In this document: one piece after another, positions 1 through 7,026 of the stretch
Numbering within the stretch: position 1 is the stretch's first letter
How the letters are laid out: the number at the start of each line of letters is the position of its first letter
NCBI GenBank assembly: GCA_963995525.1
Contig: OZ023213.1
Span: 17,733,511-17,797,510 of the forward strand
Reading direction: 5' to 3'
Source of the DNA: Escarpia spicata
Lineage: Eukaryota > Annelida > Polychaeta > Sabellida > Siboglinidae
Length of the DNA stretch: 64,000 nt
Program-made: the position numbers and the translations under genes
Notes under the pieces: model-generated
Seen by the model: the letters and a program-made list of their open reading frames with translations, nothing else
The model's database searches: none
Told to the model about the DNA's origin: nothing

Positions 1-1444
1 TACCGGTCGTGAGGTCAACGAGGTCAACGGGAAACCCATGACGCAACCTCTCGCCGAAACGCAAAAGAACACGGCCTATCTTCGACACTTTGTGAGTGTC
101 GTCGAGTTGTGGGAATGCGAGTGGAAGGTCGCGAGACGCGATCCGTGCGTGAAACAGTTTCTGGACGTTCGGCAACGCCGTCGACACGTGCGCTGGAAAA
201 TGACGACACAACAGATCCTGACAGGGGTGCGCAACGGTAGCGTGTTCGGTATGATTCAGTGCGACGTACGTGTACCGGAGGTCCTGCGCGCGCACTTTGC
301 CGAGATGCAGCCCATCTTCAAGAACATTCACCTGACCCGCGACGACCTCGGACCGTTCATGCGTCGCTACGCCGAAGAACACGACATCATGGCGACTCCG
401 CGTCGCATGCTCGTCGGGAGTTATCGTGGGGATAAGATCTTGCTCGCCACACCTCTCTTGCGATGGTACATCGCGCACGGACTCGAGGTGACGCACGTCT
501 ACCGGGTTATCGAGTACACACCGGTCGCCTGCTTCCGACGATTCGGCGAGGCGGTGTCCACCGCACGTCGCGAAGGAGACGCCCATCCCGACAAGGCCAT
601 GATCGCGGATACCAACAAACTTATGGGCAATTCTTCCTATGGGAAATTTATCACCAACGTCGATAAGCACCGCGAAGTCACCTACTGCACGGAGAAGAGC
701 GCATCGTCCGCGATCAACAATCGTCGCTTCCGCCAACTCGACGTCGTCGCCGCCGATGCGTACGAGATCGAAATGCAAAAGCGCACCGTCAAATACGCTC
801 TGCCTACGCACGTGGGATTCTTCGTGTTGCAGTGGGCCAAACTGCGCATGTTGGAGTTCTACTACGACTTTATGGTCAGGTACGTGGATCGTCCGCTGTT
901 CGAGTACTGCGAAACCGATACGGACAGCGCCTATTTGGCTTTGGCCGGAGAGTCCGTCGAAGACCTCGTGACCCCGGCATTACGTGACCACTACTATCGT
1001 CACCGCTCCGAATGGCTACCGTCCGAATGTTGCGACGATCATCGGAACGACTACATACGCTGTCGACTAGCCGGACGTCCGTGGAACGGCACCGAGACGT
1101 GTTGTAAGGCGCGCAAAGCGTACGACAAGAGAACACCGGGACTCTTCAAGGTCGAATGGTCCGGCGACTGTTTCCTGGGACTGTGCAGCAAGACCTACTA
1201 TTGTTCGGGTACGGTCGATAAATACACCACCAAAGGACTGAACAAACGACTCAACGCCATCGACAAGCAGGCGTTCCTGGACGTGCTGAGCAGTCGTCGC
1301 AGTGGAAACGGAGTGAACCGTGGGTTCCGGGTCAATCACTCGTCCGTGCTGACGTACACCCAGGAACGCGCGGCGTTGAACTACTTCTATGCCAAGCGCG
1401 TGGTCAACGAGGACGGAATCACCACGGGTCAGGTGGACGTGTAA
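1..1444 (+). CDS. Polinton protein-primed family B DNA polymerase, C-terminal part
   Basis: Replicates the element's linear DNA from a terminal protein primer (family knowledge). The frame is open from base 2, before the first ATG at 38, so the gene almost certainly starts upstream and is cut by the window edge. Visible landmarks, numbered from the ATG at 38: motif A around Asp76 (in MIQCDVRVPE), motif B near residues 190-205 (NKLMGNSSYGK), motif C near 294 (ETDTDS), and a C-terminal lysine motif (KYTTKGLNK). All three catalytic motifs look intact, with both aspartates of DTDS present. The 3'-5' exonuclease domain must lie upstream. Ends in TAA at 1442-1444. No frameshift is visible in this part. 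Confidence 0.9.
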   Translation, partial: TGREVNEVNGKPMTQPLAETQKNTAYLRHFVSVVELWECEWKVARRDPCVKQFLDVRQRRRHVRWKMTTQQILTGVRNGSVFGMIQCDVRVPEVLRAHFAEMQPIFKNIHLTRDDLGPFMRRYAEEHDIMATPRRMLVGSYRGDKILLATPLLRWYIAHGLEVTHVYRVIEYTPVACFRRFGEAVSTARREGDAHPDKAMIADTNKLMGNSSYGKFITNVDKHREVTYCTEKSASSAINNRRFRQLDVVAADAYEIEMQKRTVKYALPTHVGFFVLQWAKLRMLEFYYDFMVRYVDRPLFEYCETDTDSAYLALAGESVEDLVTPALRDHYYRHRSEWLPSECCDDHRNDYIRCRLAGRPWNGTETCCKARKAYDKRTPGLFKVEWSGDCFLGLCSKTYYCSGTVDKYTTKGLNKRLNAIDKQAFLDVLSSRRSGNGVNRGFRVNHSSVLTYTQERAALNYFYAKRVVNEDGITTGQVDV

Positions 1445-1592
1445 CACCGAACCACTGCTGACACGATGAGGAAATGCGCCCCTACGTCAGTTGGGGTTAT
1501 AGGCGCCTCTAGCTGTCACGCGGTTAGTAGGTGGAGACACACGAAAAACACTATTTAGACAGATGCCACGCAATCGATAGTCATAGCGCAGC

Positions 1593-1805
1593 ATGTCACG
1601 GACGGGAACGGTCGTAGCTGTAGTACTAGTGGGAATACTCGGTCTGTACCTGTACGTCTTGTACGTCTTGTTCCGCGATCCCTTCCTTCGTTGGTGTGGC
1701 GGAGGTGTCGTCGTATCTAACAGCACAGCGGACAACGCAACATTGTCGAACGCACCAGCGACTACTAGATGGACACGCGATGGAAACACCCCTTCACCTG
1801 TATAG
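1593..1805 (+). CDS. Small single-pass membrane protein of Polinton A
   Basis: A 70-residue ORF with one hydrophobic helix at about residues 7-28 (VVAVVLVGILGLYLYVLYVL), then a basic stretch and a Ser/Thr/Asn-rich tail containing NST and NAT sequons. It overlaps the start of the ATPase gene by 37 bases, as compact viral genes often do. The Polinton B remnant carries a recognisable counterpart (about 23518-23665): a hydrophobic helix followed by an Asn/Ser/Thr-rich tail. This supports it being a real gene rather than a chance ORF. Function unknown; a virion or host-membrane protein is conceivable but only inferred. Confidence 0.55.
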   Translation: MSRTGTVVAVVLVGILGLYLYVLYVLFRDPFLRWCGGGVVVSNSTADNATLSNAPATTRWTRDGNTPSPV

Positions 1806-2386
1806 TCGCGGGTCCGACGGGATGCGGTAAGAGCACGTTCGTGATGCGTCTGCTATGTCACGCCGCGACGATTATCGATCCGTCTCCAGAGAAGATCACA
1901 TGGTGTTACGGTGTATGGCAGAGTGCCTACGTCGACAACGACCTGGTACGCTTCGAGGAAGGCTTGCCGAGCGGTGCGTTCGATGCATCGACGCGTAACC
2001 TCGTGGTCATCGACGATCTGATGGCGGAAACGGACGAACGGGTCACGACCTTGTTCACGAAAAAGAGTCATCACCAGAACACGTCCGTACTGTATCTCGT
2101 GCAGAACCTGTTTCCGAAGAACAAGGAGAGTCGCACGATCAGTCTGAACGCACACTACATGGTAGTCTTCAAGAATCCTCGCGACGCGTCACAGATCGGA
2201 CACTTGGCGCGACAGATGTATCCGGGACGCCTGAAGTTTGTACAGGAAGCGTTCCGAGACGCCACGGCGCCCCCGTACGGTTATCTCCTCGTCGATCTGA
2301 AACAGGACACGCCCGACGACATGCGTCTGTGCACGGGCGTCCTTCCGGATGACTGTGTCCAGTACGTGTACCAACCCACAGTATAA
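1769..2386 (+). CDS. Polinton genome-packaging ATPase (A32/FtsK-HerA type)
   Basis: Predicted motor that pumps element DNA into capsids. The 205-residue protein has a textbook Walker A loop at residues 15-23 (GPTGCGKST), a Walker B at about 77-84 (NLVVIDDL), and a sensor-like strand followed by Gln at about 106-113 (SVLYLVQN). This order and spacing fit the short packaging ATPases of Polintons, adintoviruses and the poxvirus A32 group. The ATG at 1769 lies just upstream of the P-loop as usual for the family. No break is visible, so this looks like one of the intact genes of element A. It follows the membrane-protein ORF and is followed after 47 bases by a small basic gene. Confidence 0.85.
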   Translation: MDTRWKHPFTCIVAGPTGCGKSTFVMRLLCHAATIIDPSPEKITWCYGVWQSAYVDNDLVRFEEGLPSGAFDASTRNLVVIDDLMAETDERVTTLFTKKSHHQNTSVLYLVQNLFPKNKESRTISLNAHYMVVFKNPRDASQIGHLARQMYPGRLKFVQEAFRDATAPPYGYLLVDLKQDTPDDMRLCTGVLPDDCVQYVYQPTV

Positions 2387-2433
2387 GACTCGCCTCGTCC
2401 CTTCAGTCGCAGTATGGTCGTGAAGACAACAGC

Positions 2434-2736
2434 ATGTCCGAACTCGTGAAGAAACACCTCTGCATACAGACGCTGAACAGGTGCAAGAGCACGAAATTGA
2501 GACGAGCTTTCATCAGAAACGCCGACGCCGATCTGTTGTGTGCACTAGCCGAGTGTGCCTACAACATATTGAAGAAGAACTTCCCCTTGACCGACGCGCA
2601 GAGACGCGCTCTGAGTGTGTACAAAACAAACCTGCGCGCTTTGGCAAAGAGAGACGCGCCGGCGGCGAGGAGACGTCGCATCTTGCTACGGGGTAACAAC
2701 CAGGGCGGCGGGGGACAGACCGGTGGTTTCCTGTAG
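2434..2736 (+). CDS. Small basic Polinton protein interrupted by an in-frame TAG
   Basis: A 100-residue Lys/Arg-rich protein: N-terminal helical part (residues 1-65), basic cluster RRRR near 80, then a glycine-rich stretch ending GGQTGGFL. It belongs to a family of small basic proteins that sits next to the ATPase in Polintons; the role is not established and a DNA-associated or minor virion protein is a guess. Directly after the TAG at 2734-2736 the same frame stays open for 20 more codons with hydrophobic content (AVLAPLAGAVFLPLLKEVIL) to a second TAG at 2797-2799. The stop may be a nonsense mutation that removes a hydrophobic tail, or a readthrough site. Confidence 0.6.
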   Translation: MSELVKKHLCIQTLNRCKSTKLRRAFIRNADADLLCALAECAYNILKKNFPLTDAQRRALSVYKTNLRALAKRDAPAARRRRILLRGNNQGGGGQTGGFL

Positions 2737-2811
2737 GCGGTGCTGGCACCTTTGGCCGGTGCGGTCTTTCTACCCTTGCTAAAAGAGGTGATACTCTAGT
2801 AGACGACGACG

Positions 2812-2985
2812 ATGGAACACGCACGGAAGATGGCTTTGGTAGATCCACGACTGTTGGACAGTCTACGCGCACCGGCACCGACGGATACCCTAGGACGCAA
2901 AGTACAGGTGCTCGACGACGAGATGAAAGTCATACTCGACAGACAAGATCTCGCCGACGGTGACAAGGAGTTGTCGGTGACAGTC
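2812..2985 (+). pseudogene. N-terminal part of a conserved Polinton protein, truncated by a deletion
   Basis: ATG at 2812 opens a frame with KMALVDPRLL, DTLGRKV and DEMKVILDR, short motifs I recognise from a conserved Polinton protein of unknown function. Homology appears to end near 2985, where the frame runs into the remains of the next gene and stops at 3013-3015. The C-terminal half is missing. A capsid-associated role is possible but not shown. Confidence 0.6.
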
Positions 2986-3200
2986 TCGTACCGCTGCTGC
3001 ACATCGTTTCGGTGAGCGGTCGCCATGGCGACGTCGTGTCGAAGACCTTCGACAAGACTCACTACGTACCCGTGCTCTACACAGAGTTTGGTACGATCGA
3101 GATAGATATAAGAGACGACACGGGACAACGCGTGCCATTCGAGGTCGGCAAGGTGACAGTGACACTTCATTTCCAACGGCAACGGACGGCACTGTTCTAG
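2985..3200 (+). pseudogene. C-terminal remnant of the gene whose N-terminal part survives at 24106
   Basis: From about 2985 the sequence encodes (frame of the ATG at 3012, open upstream of it) a segment with HGDVVSKTFDK, HYVPVL, IEIDIRDDTGQRVPFE and KVTVTLHF, ending at TAG 3198-3200. These are C-terminal motifs of the Polinton protein whose N-terminal half is preserved, broken, in Polinton B at 24106-24587. In element A the start and middle of this gene are gone, so a deletion joined it to the preceding gene near base 2985. The ATG at 3012 is internal and probably not a true start. Family role unknown, plausibly a virion protein (inference). Confidence 0.65.
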
Positions 3201-3206
3201 AGAGAG

Positions 3207-3620
3207 ATGAATTACAACGATTACTACGCTCGTCAAGCGGGTGGTGCGCTTCCTTATTTCGCGGGTGCCCGATACCAACGAGGACACGGACTGGGAAGTC
3301 TATTCGGAGGTCTACTGCGTAGCGTCATGCCACTCGTCAAGAGAGGCGCCGTGGCGTTGGGAAAGACAGCTCTGTCGACCGGCGCACGCATAGCCGACGA
3401 CGTCCTGGCGTGGCAGAACATCAGAACGGCCGCCAAACGTCGCGCCACCGCTGCAGGTAGAGAAATGATAAGCGACCTCTTGACCCCTGGCGTGCATAAG
3501 CGTATAAGACACACACCCGCCGCGAAACGAGTCAGTACAGCCGCGAGAAGTCGAAGGAAGCAGCAGAGACCGAAGGCACGTCGTGAACCGGATATATTCG
3601 ACAATGGCGTTCGTTCATAA
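3207..3620 (+). CDS. Polinton core-like basic protein (adenovirus pVI/pX-like)
   Basis: A 137-residue protein: tyrosine-rich N-terminus (YNDYYARQ), Gly/aromatic stretch (ALPYFAGARYQRGHGLGSLF), hydrophobic or amphipathic segment near residues 31-60, then a strongly basic C-terminal third. The combination of a membrane-active-like N-terminal part and a DNA-binding-like tail resembles the small core and minor capsid proteins of adenoviruses and their Polinton relatives (family knowledge). Residues 32-36 read LFGGL, which fits the adenain-type cleavage consensus (M/I/L)xGG-x, and a protease gene is present downstream. The ORF overlaps the capsid-like gene start by 17 bases. No break is visible. 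Confidence 0.65.
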   Translation: MNYNDYYARQAGGALPYFAGARYQRGHGLGSLFGGLLRSVMPLVKRGAVALGKTALSTGARIADDVLAWQNIRTAAKRRATAAGREMISDLLTPGVHKRIRHTPAAKRVSTAARSRRKQQRPKARREPDIFDNGVRS

Positions 3621-4923
3621 ACTATCATGCGATGGACTCAAGAGCGAACTCGATGTCTTCACCGTGCCTCCGACTCAGACCAGCGTCATCGACAGTCACA
3701 CGGTCCACTACCAACCGATGTCCTCGCTCGACTCGGGTGGTCCGATCGAATTCGTCGTACCTGGTTCGGGAGACGATTACCAGGATCTCGCTAGCACGAC
3801 GCTACACATTCAGGCGAAGGTGACGCGTGCCGACGGAACCGATCTCGACGCCGCCGATCCCGTCGCTCCCGTGAATAACTGGCTCCATTCACTGTTTAGT
3901 CAGGTCGACGTCTACCTGAACGGAACGCTCGTGACTTCCTCGACCAACACGTACCCGTACCGCGCCTACATAGAGACGCTGCTCAGTTACGGCAACGATG
4001 CCAAGGAGACGCACCTGACGAGTCAGATGTGGCACAAGGACACGGCTGATCGCATGGACGCCGTCGTCATTGACGGTGCCGATGCGGCAGCCAACGCGGG
4101 GTTCGTCGCCAGACGCACCATGATCGCCCAGAGTCGCGTGGTCGACATGACGGGTCGTCTCCACGTCGATCTCTTCCATCAGGATAAACTCCTCATCAAC
4201 GGTGTCGAGGCCAAGATACGTCTGGTGCGCAGCAAGGATGCATTCGCGCTCATAGCCGGCGGAGGTAACCCCGGCTACAAGATACAGATCGTCAACGCTA
4301 CACTGTTCGTCAGGAATGTCACCCTGAACCCAAGCGTGCAGATGGCGCACATCAAAGCCCTCGAAAAGGCCACCGCCAAGTATCCGCTGCGACCCGTCGA
4401 ATGCAAGGTCTACTCCATTCCCACAGGTACCCGCTCACACACGCACGAGAACCTCTTTCTTGGTGTTCTTCCGAAACGTCTCGTGCTGTGCTGCATCGAT
4501 AACGACGCCTACAACGGACGCTACGACAGAAATCCCTTTCATGCTAAAAACAACAACATCAACTTCTTCGCCGTGTACGTCGACGGACGACAGATACCCG
4601 CCAAACCTTTCCAGCCCGACTTCGACAACGACCTCTTTGTCAGGTGCTACCATAACCTGTTCACCTCGACGGGTAAGGCGTGGCAGGACGAAGGCAACGG
4701 CTTGACTCGCTACGACTTCCGACACGGCTACACCTTCTTCGCCGTGGACCTCACCCCCGATGCGTGCGACGACTGCTGCTTCCATCTGGTACATAAGGGC
4801 AACGTGCACATCGAGATTCATTTCCACGACGCGCTGACAACCACTGTGAACGTCGTCGCCTACGCCGAATTCGAGAAGGTGCTGGAGATCGACAGGAGTC
4901 GTAACGTCATCTACGACAACTGA
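3604..4923 (+). CDS. Polinton major-capsid-like protein (F54H12.2-like)
   Basis: A 439-residue protein belonging to the group annotated in animal genomes as F54H12.2-like, regarded as the hexon-type (double jelly-roll) major capsid protein of adintovirus/Polinton elements. Recognisable segments: KLSCDGLKSELDVF near the N-terminus, then a PPTQTS motif, FLQ-like strand region NNWLHSLFSQVDVYLNG around residues 92-108, TNTYPYRAYIETLL, and a C-terminal region rich in aromatic beta-type segments. I prefer the ATG at 3604 to the upstream one at 3583, because conserved sequence starts directly after 3604. Ends at TGA 4921-4923, overlapping the next ATG by one base. No frame break is seen. Confidence 0.75.
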   Translation: MAFVHKLSCDGLKSELDVFTVPPTQTSVIDSHTVHYQPMSSLDSGGPIEFVVPGSGDDYQDLASTTLHIQAKVTRADGTDLDAADPVAPVNNWLHSLFSQVDVYLNGTLVTSSTNTYPYRAYIETLLSYGNDAKETHLTSQMWHKDTADRMDAVVIDGADAAANAGFVARRTMIAQSRVVDMTGRLHVDLFHQDKLLINGVEAKIRLVRSKDAFALIAGGGNPGYKIQIVNATLFVRNVTLNPSVQMAHIKALEKATAKYPLRPVECKVYSIPTGTRSHTHENLFLGVLPKRLVLCCIDNDAYNGRYDRNPFHAKNNNINFFAVYVDGRQIPAKPFQPDFDNDLFVRCYHNLFTSTGKAWQDEGNGLTRYDFRHGYTFFAVDLTPDACDDCCFHLVHKGNVHIEIHFHDALTTTVNVVAYAEFEKVLEIDRSRNVIYDN

Positions 4924-5375
4924 TGGAAACCATACAGCTCGTCCGCCTACTCACCCGCGATACGCACGCCCGTGTCGTCATGCGCGGAATCGTACCCAAA
5001 GACGTACTCCTCGAACTCCGGATAGACGCTTACCCCGTCGCCTTCGTGTGCAACACACACGACGCGGGTAAACCCGGTGAACATTGGATAGCGATCTACG
5101 TAGACGCCAACGGTTGCGGCGAATACTTCTGCTCGTACGGCCTGCCGCCGCAGCACGTCGAGTTTTGTCGCTTCTTGAATAAACATTGTGTAACGTGGAC
5201 TCATAATTCTAAGAGACTGCAGAGCCCCGTGTCTAACGTTTGTGGACAATACTTTGTTGCTTATCTCATGTTTCGATGTCGTGGAGTTGTCATGAAGGAT
5301 TTCGTAAAAGGTTTCGGCACTGATCTGGTAGCAAACGATTGCCGCGTTTTCGATTGGCTTAAACAACTGCGATAA
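4923..5375 (+). CDS. Adenain-like (Ulp1-fold) maturation protease with altered acidic residue
   Basis: A 150-residue cysteine protease of the adenovirus type, which in the family cleaves virion precursors. Visible active-site parts: His54 in PGEHWIAIYVD, Gln100 in KRLQSPVS (oxyanion) and Cys107 in NVCGQYF. Where the family has an acidic residue after the following strand (YF-D/E-S-G type motif), this copy has Cys70 (EYFCSYG), so the His-Asp/Glu-Cys triad looks incomplete. Length matches the short Polinton proteases. Start overlaps the capsid gene stop (TGATG). From about 5170 base composition becomes noticeably more AT-rich than the rest of the gene. Confidence 0.8.
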   Translation: METIQLVRLLTRDTHARVVMRGIVPKDVLLELRIDAYPVAFVCNTHDAGKPGEHWIAIYVDANGCGEYFCSYGLPPQHVEFCRFLNKHCVTWTHNSKRLQSPVSNVCGQYFVAYLMFRCRGVVMKDFVKGFGTDLVANDCRVFDWLKQLR

Positions 5376-5800
5376 CCGTGTTTCATTAACGAACAGATAT
5401 CATCATCATCATTATACGATTCGTGTCTATGACGCGATGGTCACACATCCGTAAGCTCACGACCTCTAGCGCGATGTTCGCTCACCCGTAAGTCGTACCA
5501 TCATCATCATCCCACGAGCCACTGGCGTGGTCGTATTGACCCCTAAGCTCACGACCTCTGTCGTGGTGTTCATTCACCCACAAGTCTTGATATTCGTGCG
5601 CTTCGCTTAATAAAACACGGTTTCATGTTATACGCTTGTATCTTTCATCAATAAAATACGTGTGCACTCGTATACTCTTGTGTTACATACATAATCACAC
5701 CCTCTCTACGCTTCCCGTCAGGGGGCGTCACCTCTGACGTACCCGCCAGGTGGCGCCTCTCGTTACACATACGGTCACGTGACTACTCACTTCACTCAGG
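5376..5800 (+). other. Polinton A 3' region: poly(A) signals and imperfect repeats
   Basis: No gene. Holds a two-copy imperfect repeat around a TAAGCTCACGACCTCT core (about 5450 and 5550), each followed by a CACCC(G/A)(T/C)AAGTC motif, and TCATCATCATC stretches at 5400 and 5500. AATAAA occurs at 5609 and 5650, suitable for ending the capsid/protease transcripts. A GGGGGCGTCACCTCTGACG / AGGTGGCGCCTCT pair lies at 5720-5760. The terminal repeat of the element was not recognised. Confidence 0.5.
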
Positions 5801-5929
5801 GGGGCGGCTTTCGAAACCTCCCTGATATCAACCAAAAATTACTCCGAAACGCCGCAGGATGTTGTCCGAGATGGTCTACCTTACTACTGTCGCACTTGAA
5901 AACCTACAGCTTAACATCAGCATCATTAC

Positions 5930-6610
5930 GATATAGGGATAATAAATGTGACGGGCTTTACAAATGGTGGGTATTTGAATATCGGCGAAGGTCAAAAGAA
6001 ACATATTTCAAATCGTCGCTATGTTTTATATCACCGTGAAGGCTCTTGGTGATTGACAATATTCAAACAATTGTGAAAGTAGACCAATACAAATCTTTAT
6101 TTGCAAACGAGAACACTAAAATAAGCGAAAAGAACAAGACGGTGGATATATCAATAGTCATGATGACCCATTAAGCACTAGTTGACATCCACCAATTAGG
6201 CAACAAACCACGGGCAGCTGTTTTCACCATTACTGTGTTTTGATAGTAAACTCTTTCCCGATGACCATTTGATATTTCATATCACCACAGCGTGACATGC
6301 AGCCGATAATAATTTTCGGCTAAGTGAGAAGCAAACCCTAAATAAGCCTAACCCTAATCACAGCAAACCCTAACTGTGACTAGCCTTAATCCTAACAACA
6401 ATTTAATCCAACCATAACTAATAATAATTATAATTAATATTAAACTTACATAAAAACAATTGATCCACGTCATTTATTTGGCCACTCGGCCCTAATGTAA
6501 CCCTGGCGCCACAGGTAGCTAACTAATCAATTAGTTCACTGGAAAAGTAAATAACTAAAAATAACTAACTTTATGTTGAACAATCCATCACCAATTGGTA
6601 GGTTGGAGGC
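5930..6610. repeat. Dispersed repeat R1, copy 1 (3' flank of PON copy A)
   Basis: Non-coding stretch nearly repeated at 17330-18010, with shorter parts at 18245-18400 and 22505-22805. Contains degenerate CCTAA-like motifs (ACCCTAA, GCCTAACCC) around 6335-6405 and the conserved block AATTGGTAGGTTGGA around 6593-6607. No terminal inverted repeats or ORF seen. It is either part of the duplicated PON unit or a non-autonomous element that spread with it. Confidence 0.6.
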
Positions 6611-6710
6611 CAATGATTCAAGGGAACGAATGATCGTAGAGATAAACGAGTGGACTTAAGCATCTGAGAGGAGATACACTTACAATGCTCCAATGTTGCA
6701 ATATTCATGA

Positions 6711-6995
6711 TTAGAACTGGCGAACTTGACAAAGAAACATGTTGGTGAAGGGGCAGCCAATGAGCATGTGCCGGCCGTAGTGAACTCCGATGCTTGCACC
6801 AGTGATTTGTTGTCCATCGTTGTAGTACACCTCCTCAACGTGCAGCACGGTGGAGCCTCCGTCGCACATCTTCAGTCGAAACACCTACGTCAAGGAACAG
6901 CATGTGGACTAGTAATCAGCTAGTAAACACATACACCCGCACGCACACATATACACCCAAACCCACACACCCACACGCACACACGCACACGCGCG

Positions 6996-7026
<31 letters not shown>

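Larger units (their letters stand above)
1..5800 (+). mobile_element. Polinton/Maverick (adintovirus-like) element A, right-hand part
   Basis: A compact, GC-rich run of same-strand genes with almost no spacing, very unlike the AT-rich flank. The order is protein-primed family B DNA polymerase, small membrane protein, A32-like ATPase, small basic protein, two fused gene remnants, arginine/lysine-rich core-like protein, capsid-like protein, adenain-like protease. This gene set is the signature of Polintons, self-synthesising virus-like DNA elements. The left end (integrase and polymerase N-terminus) lies outside the window. I could not place the right terminal inverted repeat or a target-site duplication; the GC-rich character fades between about 5380 and 5800. 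Lesions in four genes show this copy is inactive as it stands (inference). Confidence 0.85.

Noticed and set aside
24..209. Minus-strand ORFs over the Polinton genes (also 1067-1447, 1487-1789, 3889-4350, 4435-4827)
   Set aside because: Antisense shadows of GC-rich coding sequence.
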